Below are positions 41,572 through 52,191 of a DNA stretch of 64,000 nucleotides, piece after piece. The position numbers and the translations under genes are program-made. Position 1 is the first letter of the stretch. Each line of letters begins with the position of its first letter. This stretch comes from Pontibacillus litoralis JSM 072002 (GTDB taxonomy: Bacteria; Bacillota; Bacilli; Bacillales; BH030062). Below the pieces are notes generated by a model that searched no databases, was not told the origin of the DNA, and worked only from the letters and a program-made list of their open reading frames with translations. The stretch spans positions 1 to 64,000 of the forward strand of contig NZ_AVPG01000007.1 of the NCBI RefSeq assembly GCF_000775615.1, written 5' to 3'.

Positions 41572-44439
41572 GTGTCGAATATGAATGGTGGTTCTAACGT
41601 AAATATTTGGAGTAAGTTTCACGGTCCAAATATGGGGTATTTGGAGGAGCAGTATGAATTATTTTTACAAGATGCTTCATCGGTTGATGATTCATTGAAA
41701 CAAGTGTTTGAAACATACGGCGCTCCAGACTGGTTACATAAAGGCGAAGTACAACCTACACAACATGAGACAACATCTGGGGATATTAAGAAGATAACCT
41801 CAGCTATGAAGTTAGTTGAGGCTATTCGACGTGAAGGTCACTTAATAGCAGATATTTATGCTATTTCACCAGACAGGGAAAGATATACACCTTCACTTGA
41901 ACCAAGAGCATATGGATTAACAGAGCAAGATTTACAGTCTATTCAAGCAAATTGGATTTGGGAGCATGCACCTGCTCATGTGCAAAATGGTCTTCAAGTA
42001 GTAGAAGAATTAAAAAAACGCTATGCAGGTAAGATTTCATTTGAAGTCGATCATGTTCACGATGAAACGGAACGCGATTGGATACAGAATAAAATTGAAA
42101 CAGGAAGTTATTACGTTGCTTTAGATGAACAACAACAAAAAGAGCTTCTACAACAATTAGCAGAAGTTGAAGGTTTTGAACAATTTCTTGCTAAAACGTT
42201 CGTAGCACAGAAACGTTTCTCAATAGAAGGTTTAGATGTTATGGTGCCACTTGTGAACCATATTGTTCAAAACGGAACGAAAGACCATACGCAAGATATT
42301 ATGATGGGAATGGCTCACCGTGGGCGTTTGAATGTATTGGCACATATTCTTGGTAAGCCATATGAGAATATTTTCTCCGAGTTCCACCATGCCCCTAATA
42401 AAGAGTTAGTTCCTTCAGAAGGATCAATGGGCATTAACTATGGTTGGACAGGTGATGTGAAGTATCACTTTGGTGCTAGTCGTGAAGTATCAAATGGTCA
42501 AGAAGCACATAAAACGAGAATAACGTTAGCCCACAATCCTTCTCATTTAGAATTCGTAAATCCTGTAGTTGGCGGATTTACGAGAGCGGCGCAGGATGAC
42601 CGAAATGAGCGAGGGGCAGCGACTCAAGATACTAATAAAGCGTTCTCTATTCTTATTCACGGGGATGCAGCATTTCCTGGTGAAGGTGTAGTAGCAGAAA
42701 CGTTAAATATGAGTGGATTGAAAGGTTATCGTGTAGGCGGTGCAATCCATATTATCGCCAATAACTTGTTGGGCTTCACTACTGAACAAGAAGAAGGACG
42801 GTCTACTAGGTATGCAAGTGATTTAGCAAAAGGGTTTGAAATTCCTATTATTCACGTAAATGCAGATGATCCTGAAGCTTGTATCGCAGCAGCTCAATTA
42901 GCGTATGAGTATCGTCAGAAGTTCCATAAAGATATATTAATCGATTTAGTCGGTTACCGTCGTTTTGGACACAATGAGATGGATGAACCACGCATGACGC
43001 AGCCACACTTATACCAACATATAGATGCACATAAAACGGTAGCGACCATTTACAAAGAAAAACTAATCGAACGTAACATAATGACAGAAGAAGATTTTAC
43101 AACTAATCAACAACAGTTACACGACAAACTTCGTAATATATATGAAAGCATGAAAGAAAACGAAGCAGCAGAACGAGAAGTAGATTCCATTCCAGCTGCA
43201 GTAGAAAGTACGTTAGAGGATATTGAAACTTCTATACCTCTTGAACAATTGAAGCAGTTAAATAGAGGGTTGTTACATCGTCCTAAAAACTTCAATGGAT
43301 TTAAAAAGATTGAGAAAATACTTGAACGCCGTGCTAAGCTTTTAGAAGAGGACAATAAAGTCGATTGGGGGCTCGGTGAATCACTAGCATTTGCATCCAT
43401 ACTAGCTGATGGTTTACCTATTCGCATGACTGGTCAAGACTGTCAGCGTGGTACATTTGTCCATCGTCACGTAGTTTTACATGATGTAGAAACAGGGGAG
43501 ACATATTGCCCGATGCACGGGTTAAAGGAAGCGAAAGCGTCGTTTAGTATTCATAATAGCCCTCTTAATGAAACAGGAGTATTAGGATTTGAATACGGAT
43601 ATAGTGTGCAAGTGCCGGAAGCGTTAGTTATTTGGGAGGCGCAGTTTGGTGATTTTGCCAATGCTGGTCAAGTCATTTTAGATCAATTCATTTCAGCGGG
43701 ACGAGCGAAGTGGGGAGAGAAGTCAAGCCTTGTTTTGCTGCTTCCACATGGATACGAAGGACAAGGACCAGAGCATTCTAGTGCCCGTTTAGAGCGATTC
43801 TTAACGCTTAGTGCGGAGCACAATTGGACTGTGGCGAATGTAACGTCATCAGCGCAATATTTCCATTTGTTACGACGTCAAGCGGCAATTGGTGATAAAG
43901 ATGAAGCACGTCCCCTTGTCTTAATGACACCGAAGAGTTTGCTTCGTAACCAAAGAGTTGCTTCAGGCAGCGAACAATTTAGTGAAGGAACATTTATGCC
44001 GTTATTGGCACAGCCTGGTTTAGGAAAGAACAAAGAAGCTGTCAAGCGCCTTGTAATAGGTAGCGGTAAAGTAATGATTGATATAGAAGAGGCAATCGAA
44101 AGTGCTGAAAATGGAAATCTAGACTGGTTACACGTGTTACGTCTAGAACAAATTTATCCATTCCCAGCAAAGCAGCTTGAAGCTGTTTTGGCAGAATATC
44201 CAAATGTTGAAGAAATTGTATGGGTACAGGAAGAACCAAGAAATATGGGTGGATGGAATTTTGTAAAAGAAATTCTATTTAACATAAAAGGGGACCAACA
44301 AGTATTAAGTTATATTGGTCGTCCACACCGCTCTTCTCCAGCAGTAGGAGAACCAAACATTCATAAAACGGAACAAAGCAGAATCATCCAGGAAGCATTG
44401 GAGCTATCAAAAGGAGGAAATTCCAATGAAGGAAATTAA
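41572..44439 (+). CDS. odhA: 2-oxoglutarate dehydrogenase E1 component
   Basis: This 955-residue thiamin-diphosphate enzyme decarboxylates 2-oxoglutarate in the citric acid cycle. The usual landmarks are MMGMAHRGRLNVLAHILGKP, the GDAAFPGEGVVAETLNMS segment and the DLVGYRRFGHNEMDEP thiamin/metal region. A C-terminal transketolase-like domain follows. It starts at GTG with GGAGG 9 nt upstream and overlaps odhB by 14 bp. Confidence 0.96.
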   Translation: MSNMNGGSNVNIWSKFHGPNMGYLEEQYELFLQDASSVDDSLKQVFETYGAPDWLHKGEVQPTQHETTSGDIKKITSAMKLVEAIRREGHLIADIYAISPDRERYTPSLEPRAYGLTEQDLQSIQANWIWEHAPAHVQNGLQVVEELKKRYAGKISFEVDHVHDETERDWIQNKIETGSYYVALDEQQQKELLQQLAEVEGFEQFLAKTFVAQKRFSIEGLDVMVPLVNHIVQNGTKDHTQDIMMGMAHRGRLNVLAHILGKPYENIFSEFHHAPNKELVPSEGSMGINYGWTGDVKYHFGASREVSNGQEAHKTRITLAHNPSHLEFVNPVVGGFTRAAQDDRNERGAATQDTNKAFSILIHGDAAFPGEGVVAETLNMSGLKGYRVGGAIHIIANNLLGFTTEQEEGRSTRYASDLAKGFEIPIIHVNADDPEACIAAAQLAYEYRQKFHKDILIDLVGYRRFGHNEMDEPRMTQPHLYQHIDAHKTVATIYKEKLIERNIMTEEDFTTNQQQLHDKLRNIYESMKENEAAEREVDSIPAAVESTLEDIETSIPLEQLKQLNRGLLHRPKNFNGFKKIEKILERRAKLLEEDNKVDWGLGESLAFASILADGLPIRMTGQDCQRGTFVHRHVVLHDVETGETYCPMHGLKEAKASFSIHNSPLNETGVLGFEYGYSVQVPEALVIWEAQFGDFANAGQVILDQFISAGRAKWGEKSSLVLLLPHGYEGQGPEHSSARLERFLTLSAEHNWTVANVTSSAQYFHLLRRQAAIGDKDEARPLVLMTPKSLLRNQRVASGSEQFSEGTFMPLLAQPGLGKNKEAVKRLVIGSGKVMIDIEEAIESAENGNLDWLHVLRLEQIYPFPAKQLEAVLAEYPNVEEIVWVQEEPRNMGGWNFVKEILFNIKGDQQVLSYIGRPHRSSPAVGEPNIHKTEQSRIIQEALELSKGGNSNEGN

Positions 44440-45670
44440 AGTACCGGAACTTGCAGAATCTATTACAGAGGGAACAATTGCAGAATGGCTTGTGAAAGAA
44501 GGAGAAGCTGTCAAGAAAGGTGATCCAATTCTTGAATTGGAAACGGACAAAGTAAACGTGGAAGTGAATTCGGATTATGATGGTGTTCTTGCTGAGATTC
44601 TTAAGCAAGAAGGAGAAGATGTAGAAGTTGGAGATTGTATTGCGAAAGTGGATGAAGGTGGAGAAGCTGGAGCATCTACGAATCAACAGGCAACTGCCAA
44701 AGAAGAAGTGCAGCAAGAAACACTGAAGCAAGCTGTTGAACAACAAGAAGAGAAAGACCATACGAAAGATTCAGTAGCGTCACCAGCTACACGGAAGCGT
44801 GCTCGTGAACTAGGCATTGATTTAGCTAATATTCACCCGACAGATCCACTTGGTCGTATTCGCCCTGAGGATGTAGAGGCTCATGCTCAAAAAGGTAAAG
44901 CAGAGCAGTCTAAACCAGTGAAAGCTGAGAAGCCGAAAGCACAAGTTGCGGATAAGGCGGAATTTGACAAGCCAGTAGAGCGCATTAAAATGTCTCGTCG
45001 TCGTCAAACGATTTCAAAACGTCTTGTTGAAGCGCAACATACCGCAGCTATGTTAACAACGTTTAATGAAGTGGATATGACAGCTATTATGAACCTACGT
45101 AAAGAACGCAAAGACCAATTTTTGAAAAAGCATGATGTGAAACTTGGATTTATGTCTTTCTTTACACGTGCAGTAGTAGGGGCATTGAAAGAGTTCCCAT
45201 TACTAAATGCAGAAATCCAAGGTGACGAGATCATTAAGAAGAATTTCTATGATATCGGCATTGCTGTTTCTACAGAAGACGGTCTAGTTGTGCCAGTAGT
45301 TCGTGACGCAGATCGGATTGGATTTGCTGGTATCGAGAAAGAAATTGGTCGTCTTGGTATGAAGGCGAAGAATAAAGAACTTTCTCTTGATGAATTACAA
45401 GGTGGAACGTTTACAATTACGAATGGTGGTATCTTTGGTTCTATGCTTTCTACGCCAATTTTAAATAGCCCTCAAGTTGGTATTCTTGGCATGCACAGCA
45501 TTCAGAAGCGCGCAATGGTAATGCCTGATGATTCCATTGAAGTTCGCCCAATGATGTATCTTGCTTTGTCTTATGACCATCGTATTGTAGATGGAAAAGA
45601 TGCCGTACAGTTCTTAGTACGTGTGAAAGAAATGTTAGAAGATCCATATGATTTACTATTAGAAGGTTAA
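44426..45670 (+). CDS. odhB: 2-oxoglutarate dehydrogenase E2, dihydrolipoyl succinyltransferase
   Basis: This 414-residue core of the complex transfers succinyl to CoA. It has an N-terminal lipoyl domain with the modified Lys42 in LELETDKVNVEV. A peripheral subunit-binding domain follows (SPATRKRARELGIDLANI, about 118-150) and then the catalytic domain with YDHRIVDGKDAV (His385, Asp389). Glu/Gln/Lys-rich linkers separate them. A strong AAAGGAGG site precedes the ATG inside the end of odhA. Confidence 0.96.
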   Translation: MKEIKVPELAESITEGTIAEWLVKEGEAVKKGDPILELETDKVNVEVNSDYDGVLAEILKQEGEDVEVGDCIAKVDEGGEAGASTNQQATAKEEVQQETLKQAVEQQEEKDHTKDSVASPATRKRARELGIDLANIHPTDPLGRIRPEDVEAHAQKGKAEQSKPVKAEKPKAQVADKAEFDKPVERIKMSRRRQTISKRLVEAQHTAAMLTTFNEVDMTAIMNLRKERKDQFLKKHDVKLGFMSFFTRAVVGALKEFPLLNAEIQGDEIIKKNFYDIGIAVSTEDGLVVPVVRDADRIGFAGIEKEIGRLGMKAKNKELSLDELQGGTFTITNGGIFGSMLSTPILNSPQVGILGMHSIQKRAMVMPDDSIEVRPMMYLALSYDHRIVDGKDAVQFLVRVKEMLEDPYDLLLEG

Positions 45671-45681
45671 TATACTTAATA

Positions 45682-45712
45682 AGACCCTCTGGTTTTTGCC
45701 AGAGGGTCTGTT
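45682..45712 (+). terminator. Terminator of odhAB
   Basis: Perfect 11-bp arms AGACCCTCTGG and CCAGAGGGTCT are followed by GTTTTCTTC. Confidence 0.88.
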
Positions 45713-45812
45713 TTCTTCATTTCCATTTCATAGATGGCTAGCTTTTTTGGGTGGCGGGAAGAAAATAATCGTTCTGTTCGTCCGTATCACTGTATATAAT
45801 AAGAGAAAATAG

Positions 45813-45842
45813 AAAACCGAGCTAATTATAAAGCTCGGTTTT
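45813..45842. terminator. Second hairpin between odhB and yhbH
   Basis: Perfect 11-bp arms AAAACCGAGCT and AGCTCGGTTTT. With A- and T-rich ends it could stop transcripts in either direction. Confidence 0.65.
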
Positions 45843-45957
45843 CGCTTGTAGAGTACGGTTATTTTGGTTAAAGAACTTGAACTAATTATCAGAATTTTAA
45901 ATCAAAATGACAATCTCTGCATAGTATAGAATAAAATATTTGAAGGAGGGGAAAAGG

Positions 45958-47118
45958 ATGAGTCGTCAAGAAAGTTTTGTAATCTCGGAAGAAAACTGGT
46001 CCCTCCACCGCAAAGGATATGATGATCAACAACGCCATCAAGAAAAAGTACAAGATGCCATTAACAATCAACTTCCGGACCTAATTTCCGAAGAGAATAT
46101 TATTATGTCGAATGGGAAAGACGTAGTGAAGATTCCAATTCGTTCGTTGGATGAATATAAGATTCGGTACAACTATGATAAAAACAAACATGTAGGTCAA
46201 GGGGAAGGAGATAGTGAAATAGGAGATGTTATTGCAAGAGATAGCTCTCCTCAGCAAGGATCAGGGAAAGGGAATAAGCCAGGAGACAAAGCTGGTGAAG
46301 ATTACTATGAAGCAGAGGTCTCTATTGCTGAACTAGAAGAAGCGTTATTCACCCAGCTCGAATTACCGAATTTACAAGAAAAAGAGAAAGATAATATTGT
46401 GACAACCGATGTGGAATTCAATGATATACGTAAAACAGGTCTTCAAGGAAATATTGATAAGAAACGGACGATGCTTGAAGCATTTAAACGAAATGCGATG
46501 TCAGGAGCAACTAGTTTCAACCCGATTTATCCAGAGGACATTCGATATAAGACGTGGAATGATGTAATAAAACCGGAGTCGAAAGCTGTTGTTATTGCAA
46601 TGATGGATACTTCAGGATCTATGGGAACATGGGAAAAGTATATGAGTAGAAGTTTCTTTTTCTGGATGACCCGATTTTTACGAACGAAATATGAAACGGT
46701 CGATATTGAATTTGTTGCTCACCATACAGAAGCGAAAGTCGTTTCCCAGGAAGATTTCTTCTCGAAAGGGGAAAGTGGCGGGACAATTTGCTCTTCTGCT
46801 TACAAAAAAGCCCTCGATATTATTGATTCGAAATATCACCCAGACCGGTATAATATTTATCCATTTCATATTTCCGATGGTGATAATTTAACCTCTGATA
46901 ACAAACGATGCATGAAATTAGTAAATGAATTAATGGATTTGTCGAGCATGTTTGGTTATGGAGAAGTCAACCAATATAATCGTAACTCTACCTTAATGAC
47001 AGCCTACAAAAAAATTGAAGATCCCCGTTTTCGTTATTTTATATTAAGAAGAAAAGCGGACGTATTTTATGCAATGAAGCACTTCTTCCAACAACAATCG
47101 GAAACGGAGATAGCCTAA
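45958..47118 (+). CDS. yhbH: Sporulation protein YhbH (DUF444)
   Basis: This 386-residue protein has a von Willebrand A-like core with [14 protein letters not shown] near residue 217. The N-terminal [20 protein letters not shown] and the RNYD/GQGEGD region are typical of the family. YhbH is known as a sporulation gene that usually stands next to prkA and, in some genomes, spoVR. Here it lies alone between odhAB and opp. The ATG at 45958 follows AAGGAGGGGAAAAGG; an in-frame TTG upstream covers that site. Biochemical role unknown. Confidence 0.92.
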   Translation: MSRQESFVISEENWSLHRKGYDDQQRHQEKVQDAINNQLPDLISEENIIMSNGKDVVKIPIRSLDEYKIRYNYDKNKHVGQGEGDSEIGDVIARDSSPQQGSGKGNKPGDKAGEDYYEAEVSIAELEEALFTQLELPNLQEKEKDNIVTTDVEFNDIRKTGLQGNIDKKRTMLEAFKRNAMSGATSFNPIYPEDIRYKTWNDVIKPESKAVVIAMMDTSGSMGTWEKYMSRSFFFWMTRFLRTKYETVDIEFVAHHTEAKVVSQEDFFSKGESGGTICSSAYKKALDIIDSKYHPDRYNIYPFHISDGDNLTSDNKRCMKLVNELMDLSSMFGYGEVNQYNRNSTLMTAYKKIEDPRFRYFILRRKADVFYAMKHFFQQQSETEIA

Positions 47119-47124
47119 TCCAAT

Positions 47125-47262
47125 AAAAAGGAGGCTGGGACAGAAGTTAAGATATCAATGAAATTTCTGATTTTCCCAAAATAGCAAGCGCATGAAATCG
47201 AGGTTTTAAATTTGATTTCATGCGCTTTTTTGATTCTTACTAGGTTTTGTCCCAGCCTCTTT
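47125..47262. repeat. Nested inverted repeat of the GGCTGGGACA type
   Basis: Outer 12-bp arms GAGGCTGGGACA (47131-47142) and TGTCCCAGCCTC (47248-47259) enclose an inner perfect 14-bp hairpin AAGCGCATGAAATC/GATTTCATGCGCTT (47186-47199, 47214-47227) followed by TTTTTTGATT. The GGCTGGGACA sequence is a recurrent intergenic repeat in Firmicutes. The inner hairpin with its T-run probably terminates yhbH. Confidence 0.8.
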
Positions 47263-47414
47263 AATAATGTATAAAACGGCAAGTATTACAATTTCATTTC
47301 AAACTAATGACATTTTTAAGGTTTATTTGTAATTTACTGTTGACGAAGTGACAAATCTAAATTAATATGTAAATAATTCAGAATATTAATAAAAATAAGA
47401 AAAGAGGTGGGTTG

Positions 47415-48431
47415 ATGAGGGAGGTTTCTAATTCCCAAGCTATTCTTGAAGTGAAGAACTTAGAATCTGCTTTCATGATAGAAGGGGAAGAATACAATGC
47501 AGTCGATGGTGTCTCTTTTCAAGTCCAACCAGGAAAAGTAGTTGGAGTAGTTGGGGAATCAGGGTGTGGAAAAAGTGTCATGTCCTTATCCATTATGGGA
47601 CTTTTACCGAAAGGGATTGGTAAAGTTGCTGGAGGAGAAATAATATTTGATGGGAAACATTTAGAACAATTGCCTGATCAAAAGATGAATAAAATACGCG
47701 GTAAAGAAATATCAATGATTTTTCAAGAGCCGATGACCTCTTTAAACCCTGTGTTTACAATTGGATATCAGTTAGAAGAAGTATTACATAACCATTTTAA
47801 AATTTCGAAAGAAGAAGCAACGAAGAAAATTATACAATTGCTCGATGCGGTTGGAATCTCTAGGCCAAACAAAATTATAAAAGATTATCCTCATCAGTTA
47901 TCTGGTGGTATGAGACAGCGAGTGATGATTGCGATGGCGATTGCTTGTCAGCCGAAATTACTAATTGCTGACGAACCGACAACAGCGCTTGATGTTACGG
48001 TGCAAGCTCAAATATTAGAGTTACTTCAAGACATTCAGCGCAAAAATGATATGTCAATTATATTCATTACACATGATTTAGGCGTTGTCGCAGAATCATG
48101 TCATGAGGTCATCGTTATGTATGCAGGGCGAATTGTAGAAAAAGCAAGTGTCGAGCGTTTGTTTAAAGGTCCAAAGCATCCTTATACAAAGTTATTAATG
48201 GGGGCGATTCCTCGTTTAGATGAGACGGTAGATGAGCTAGAAACCATTGAAGGCATTGTTCCCACATTAACTAAAATGCCGTCCGTTGGCTGTCGTTTTG
48301 CCAATCGTTGTCCACAAGCTATGAAAGAATGCGTTGAAGTGACACCACAGCTGAAGGAAGAGGAGAGCAATCATGAGGTTGCTTGCTTATTATACGAAGC
48401 TAGTCGGCCAGAAGAAGAGGTGAGTCGATGA
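47415..48431 (+). CDS. oppD: Oligopeptide ABC transporter ATPase, OppD/DppD type
   Basis: This 338-residue ATPase has Walker A GESGCGKSV near residue 48, signature LSGGMRQRVMIAMAI and Walker B LLIADEPTTALDV. The C-terminal peptide-importer extension contains the Cys motif CRFANRCPQAMKEC and a later CLLYE, which binds a Fe-S cluster in relatives. It overlaps oppF by 4 bp. The start at ATG 47415 is preceded by GAGGTGG. Confidence 0.92.
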   Translation: MREVSNSQAILEVKNLESAFMIEGEEYNAVDGVSFQVQPGKVVGVVGESGCGKSVMSLSIMGLLPKGIGKVAGGEIIFDGKHLEQLPDQKMNKIRGKEISMIFQEPMTSLNPVFTIGYQLEEVLHNHFKISKEEATKKIIQLLDAVGISRPNKIIKDYPHQLSGGMRQRVMIAMAIACQPKLLIADEPTTALDVTVQAQILELLQDIQRKNDMSIIFITHDLGVVAESCHEVIVMYAGRIVEKASVERLFKGPKHPYTKLLMGAIPRLDETVDELETIEGIVPTLTKMPSVGCRFANRCPQAMKECVEVTPQLKEEESNHEVACLLYEASRPEEEVSR

Positions 48432-49429
48432 GAAACGCAGCGAAGCCATTGTTAGAAGTAAACAACTTGCAAATGCATTTCCCTGTAAGAGGAGGCTTCT
48501 TTAGAAGGAAAATTGGAGAAGTGAAAGCAGTAGATGGCGTAACTTTATCGATTAATAAAGGAGAAACACTCGGTTTGGTGGGAGAATCAGGTTGTGGGAA
48601 ATCGACGACAGGACGTTCAATCTTACGCTTGCTTCAACCGACAGCTGGACAAGTGTTATTAGAAGGAGAAGATATTACTTCTGTAAAAGGGAAAAAATTG
48701 TGGGACATTCGCAAAGATATGCAAATGGTGTTTCAAGATCCGTATGCATCGTTAAATCCGATGCAAATGGTGGGCAATATTGTAGGCGAGCCGATTCGTA
48801 ACTACTACCCAAAGAAAAAGAGTGAGGAAATTAAACAAGAAGTTGCGGATTTGTTGAAACGGGTTGGACTTCCGGAAGAAGCTTATTATAAGTATGCTCA
48901 TGAATTTTCTGGTGGACAAAGGCAGCGAATTGGGATAGCAAGAGCATTGGCGTTAAAGCCAAAACTTATTATTGCTGATGAACCGGTTTCAGCATTAGAT
49001 GTGTCAGTTCAATCACAAGTATTAAATCTATTAAATGAGTTGCAGGATGAGTTTCAATTAACGTACCTTTTTATTGCCCACGACTTAAGCGTTGTAAAGC
49101 ATATGAGCAATCGCATTGGCGTCATGTATTTGGGACAAATTGTGGAGATAGCAGATAAAGGGTCTATTTACGAGAATCCGTTACATCCTTATACACAAGC
49201 CTTGATATCAGCAGTTCCAGATGCTTCTAAGGTTGGGGAGAAACGAGATCGTATTGTGTTAGAAGGGGATGTACCAAGCCCAGAAAATCCACCAACAGGG
49301 TGTCCTTTTCACACAAGGTGTCCTAAAGCGATAGATAAATGCTCCACTATCAAACCTCCATTAAAGGAGGTGAAGCCTGGACAACAAGTGGCATGTGTAT
49401 TGTATGATGAATCATTACTGAAATCATAA
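48428..49429 (+). CDS. oppF: Oligopeptide ABC transporter ATPase, OppF/DppF type
   Basis: This 333-residue second ATPase of the heterodimer has Walker A GESGCGKST near residue 58, signature FSGGQRQRIGIARAL and Walker B LIIADEPVSALDV. The C-terminal CPFHTRCPKAIDKC motif is present as in OppD. It starts within the oppD stop and is followed 15 bp later by the binding protein, all in one operon. Confidence 0.93.
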   Translation: MRNAAKPLLEVNNLQMHFPVRGGFFRRKIGEVKAVDGVTLSINKGETLGLVGESGCGKSTTGRSILRLLQPTAGQVLLEGEDITSVKGKKLWDIRKDMQMVFQDPYASLNPMQMVGNIVGEPIRNYYPKKKSEEIKQEVADLLKRVGLPEEAYYKYAHEFSGGQRQRIGIARALALKPKLIIADEPVSALDVSVQSQVLNLLNELQDEFQLTYLFIAHDLSVVKHMSNRIGVMYLGQIVEIADKGSIYENPLHPYTQALISAVPDASKVGEKRDRIVLEGDVPSPENPPTGCPFHTRCPKAIDKCSTIKPPLKEVKPGQQVACVLYDESLLKS

Positions 49430-49444
49430 GGGGGAAGCAATCAA

Positions 49445-51184
49445 ATGAAGGGGAACAAATGGTATTGGCTGTTATCCACGGTGTTACTGTTATCGTTATT
49501 TCTAGCAGCGTGTAGTGGAGGAGATGACGAGCAAACGAAGGGTGAAGGCGAAGAAACAAGCGAAGAAGGTACAGATGAAAATACGGGAGAAGATAATCCG
49601 ACTCAAGGTGGAACAATTACGTATGCGATTGATTCAGAGCCGGAAGGGATTTTAAATATTCATTATTACGGTACAGCAACAGATGCTGATGTTCTTGGCT
49701 TTATGGTGGAATCACTTATTGATTATGATGAGAATCTAGAGCCACAGCCTAACTTGGCATCCTGGGAAACAGAAGATAATAAGACATATACCTTCACATT
49801 TGAAGAAGGCGTAAAGTGGCACGATGGAGACGAATTAACAGTCAATGACTGGGTATTTGCTCTTGAAACAATTGCCCATCCAGACTACGAAGGGCCTCGC
49901 TATGCAAACGTACAAACGATCGAAGGAGCAGAGGCGTTTAATAAAGGAGAAGCGGAGAGCATTTCTGGTCTAGAAGTAGTGGATGATTATACAATTAACG
50001 TTACTTTCGACGAAGCACGAGTGAACAACTTAGTCAATGTTTGGAGTTATCCAATGCATGAAGAGTATTGGAAAGACGTCCCTGTTAAAGATATGCTAGA
50101 GCATGAGAAAACTCGTATGAAACCAATGGGAACAGGACCATTTAAAATCGGTAACGTAGTTCCAGGTGAATCTTATGAGTACATTGCTAACGAAGATTAT
50201 TGGAAGGGTGCACCTAACTTAGATAAAGTCATTGTGAAAGTAATTGACAACAAAGCAGTAACAGGAGCACTGCAAAACGGAGAAGTCGATATGGTTCCAG
50301 TGCACCCAACAATGGGCAAGGATGTAGAAGCAATGGAAAATGTTGATTTAGTTACTTATCCTGGCCTTTCTTATTACTACGTAGGCTTTAAGTTTGGAAA
50401 GTTCGATAATGAGAAAAAAGAAATTGTTGAGAAGAACGAGAAATATGCTGATTTGAAATTACGACAAGCAATGTATCATGCTATCAATCGTGAAGAGTGG
50501 GTGGAAGCATTCTTCGGTGGTTACGGCACTCCTGTCAATGCACCAGTACCATCCTCACACTGGATTGCTGCTGACAATGATGATTTGAAGAATCATTATG
50601 AATATGATCCAGAAAAGGCAAAAGCATTGCTAGATGAAGCGGGCTATGAGGATACAGATGGTGACGGCTTCCGTGAAGACCCTAAAGGAGAAAAGTTTGT
50701 CGTGAATTTTGCACATTATTCTTCTACAAACCCAACATTTGAAGCCCGCGCGAAAGCGTTAACTCAATATTGGAATGAGATTGGTTTACAAACGGAGTTG
50801 CAAATGATGGAGTCTAGCTTATATTACGACAGCATCGAGAAGGATAAGAAAGGAATTGAAGTATTCTTTGGTGGATGGAGTACTGGTGCTGATCCAGATC
50901 CATCGGCGTTATGGAAGTCAGATCAATTGTGGAACTTACCTCGTTGGGAAAATGAGAAGAGTGACCAATTGCTAGAAGATGCACTAAATGTAGAAGTTGT
51001 AGGAACGGATAAAGAGAAACGTAAAGCGATTTATACGGAGTGGCAGCAGTTAACAAACGAAGAGCTACCGATGTTATATATTGCAGAACTTGAAGAAATT
51101 ATGGGCATTAACCAACGTGTTGGTGGCGTTGAATATGACGTATCTGGCGCCAATAATGCAAACGAGTGGTATATCAAAGAGTAG
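49445..51184 (+). CDS. oppA: Oligopeptide-binding lipoprotein, OppA/DppE type
   Basis: This 579-residue lipoprotein of the SBP_bac_5 family binds peptides outside the cell. The lipobox LAAC is near residue 23, then an acidic linker. The family signature FTFEEGVKWHDGDELTVNDW is near residue 118. A DTDGDGFREDPKG stretch occurs late. GGGGGAAG precedes the ATG. It is the third gene of the opp operon; whether peptides or another solute are bound is inferred from family. Confidence 0.9.
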   Translation: MKGNKWYWLLSTVLLLSLFLAACSGGDDEQTKGEGEETSEEGTDENTGEDNPTQGGTITYAIDSEPEGILNIHYYGTATDADVLGFMVESLIDYDENLEPQPNLASWETEDNKTYTFTFEEGVKWHDGDELTVNDWVFALETIAHPDYEGPRYANVQTIEGAEAFNKGEAESISGLEVVDDYTINVTFDEARVNNLVNVWSYPMHEEYWKDVPVKDMLEHEKTRMKPMGTGPFKIGNVVPGESYEYIANEDYWKGAPNLDKVIVKVIDNKAVTGALQNGEVDMVPVHPTMGKDVEAMENVDLVTYPGLSYYYVGFKFGKFDNEKKEIVEKNEKYADLKLRQAMYHAINREEWVEAFFGGYGTPVNAPVPSSHWIAADNDDLKNHYEYDPEKAKALLDEAGYEDTDGDGFREDPKGEKFVVNFAHYSSTNPTFEARAKALTQYWNEIGLQTELQMMESSLYYDSIEKDKKGIEVFFGGWSTGADPDPSALWKSDQLWNLPRWENEKSDQLLEDALNVEVVGTDKEKRKAIYTEWQQLTNEELPMLYIAELEEIMGINQRVGGVEYDVSGANNANEWYIKE

Positions 51185-51214
51185 AAATAGTGTCATAAGA
51201 TAAGGAGAATGTCT

Positions 51215-52180
51215 ATGCTGAAGTATACGATTAGGCGTATTCTAGCCATTGTACCGATGTTATTCCTTATCTCCGTCGTAGTGTTTTTCCTGGCATTAGC
51301 GATGCCGGGAGATGCACTATCGGGGGAAATAGACCCGAATAATTCGGATCCAGAATACATTGAAATGATGCGCGAGAAGTTAGGGTACAACGATCCTATT
51401 CATGTGCAGTATTATCGCTGGATAACGGATTTCATACAAGGAGACTTTGGTACATCGGTTAAATATAAAATGCCTGTAGAGGATTTAATTGCACAGCGTC
51501 TACCTAATACGATTTTCTTAGGAATTATATCGCTGTTATTTACATACTTATTTGCATTTGCAATGGGGATGTATGCTGGGAAAAAACCGTACACGAAAAT
51601 AGACCATGCAATTGGAGGTTTTAATTACTTAATGTTAGCAATTCCCATCTATATTGCAGGTGTGTTTGCAATTTATTTATTCTCCTTTAAGCTTGGTTGG
51701 TTTCCGTTTTCGGGTTCTGTCGATATTGCGTTAACAGAAGGAACAGCGGAGTGGTGGCTATCTCGTTTGTACCATGTCATTTTACCAGCGTTGGTCTTAG
51801 GGGCAATGGGGACAGCTAGTTATACGCAATTTCTACGTAATGATATTATCGATAATAGCCAAAAGGATTACGTTCGTACAGCCAGAGCAAAAGGAACACC
51901 TGAATCTCGGATTTATAACCAACATATCCTCCGTAATTCCGTTATTCCACTTATTACGTTTTTAGGATTTGATATTGTAACAATCGTCAATGGTGCTTTA
52001 ATTACAGAAACCATCTTTACGTATCCTGGTTTAGGGCAATTGTTTCTAACTTCCATGCAAACGAATGATTATCCAACGTTAATGACGCTTGCTTTAATGT
52101 TTTCATTCCTTGTATTAATAGGGAATTTAATTGCTGATCTTCTTTACGGCATCGTAGATCCAAGAATTAGAGTAGAATAG
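51215..52180 (+). CDS. oppB: Oligopeptide ABC permease, OppB/DppB type
   Basis: This 321-residue permease has six predicted helices and the late EAA-type loop RTARAKGTPESRIYNQHILR. The N-terminal LKYTIRRILAIVPMLFLISV is typical. The ATG at 51215 follows AAGGAG by 7 nt; the ATG at 51209 is too close to that site. It pairs with the next gene's permease. Confidence 0.93.
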   Translation: MLKYTIRRILAIVPMLFLISVVVFFLALAMPGDALSGEIDPNNSDPEYIEMMREKLGYNDPIHVQYYRWITDFIQGDFGTSVKYKMPVEDLIAQRLPNTIFLGIISLLFTYLFAFAMGMYAGKKPYTKIDHAIGGFNYLMLAIPIYIAGVFAIYLFSFKLGWFPFSGSVDIALTEGTAEWWLSRLYHVILPALVLGAMGTASYTQFLRNDIIDNSQKDYVRTARAKGTPESRIYNQHILRNSVIPLITFLGFDIVTIVNGALITETIFTYPGLGQLFLTSMQTNDYPTLMTLALMFSFLVLIGNLIADLLYGIVDPRIRVE

Positions 52181-52191
52181 GGGGTGTGGCA

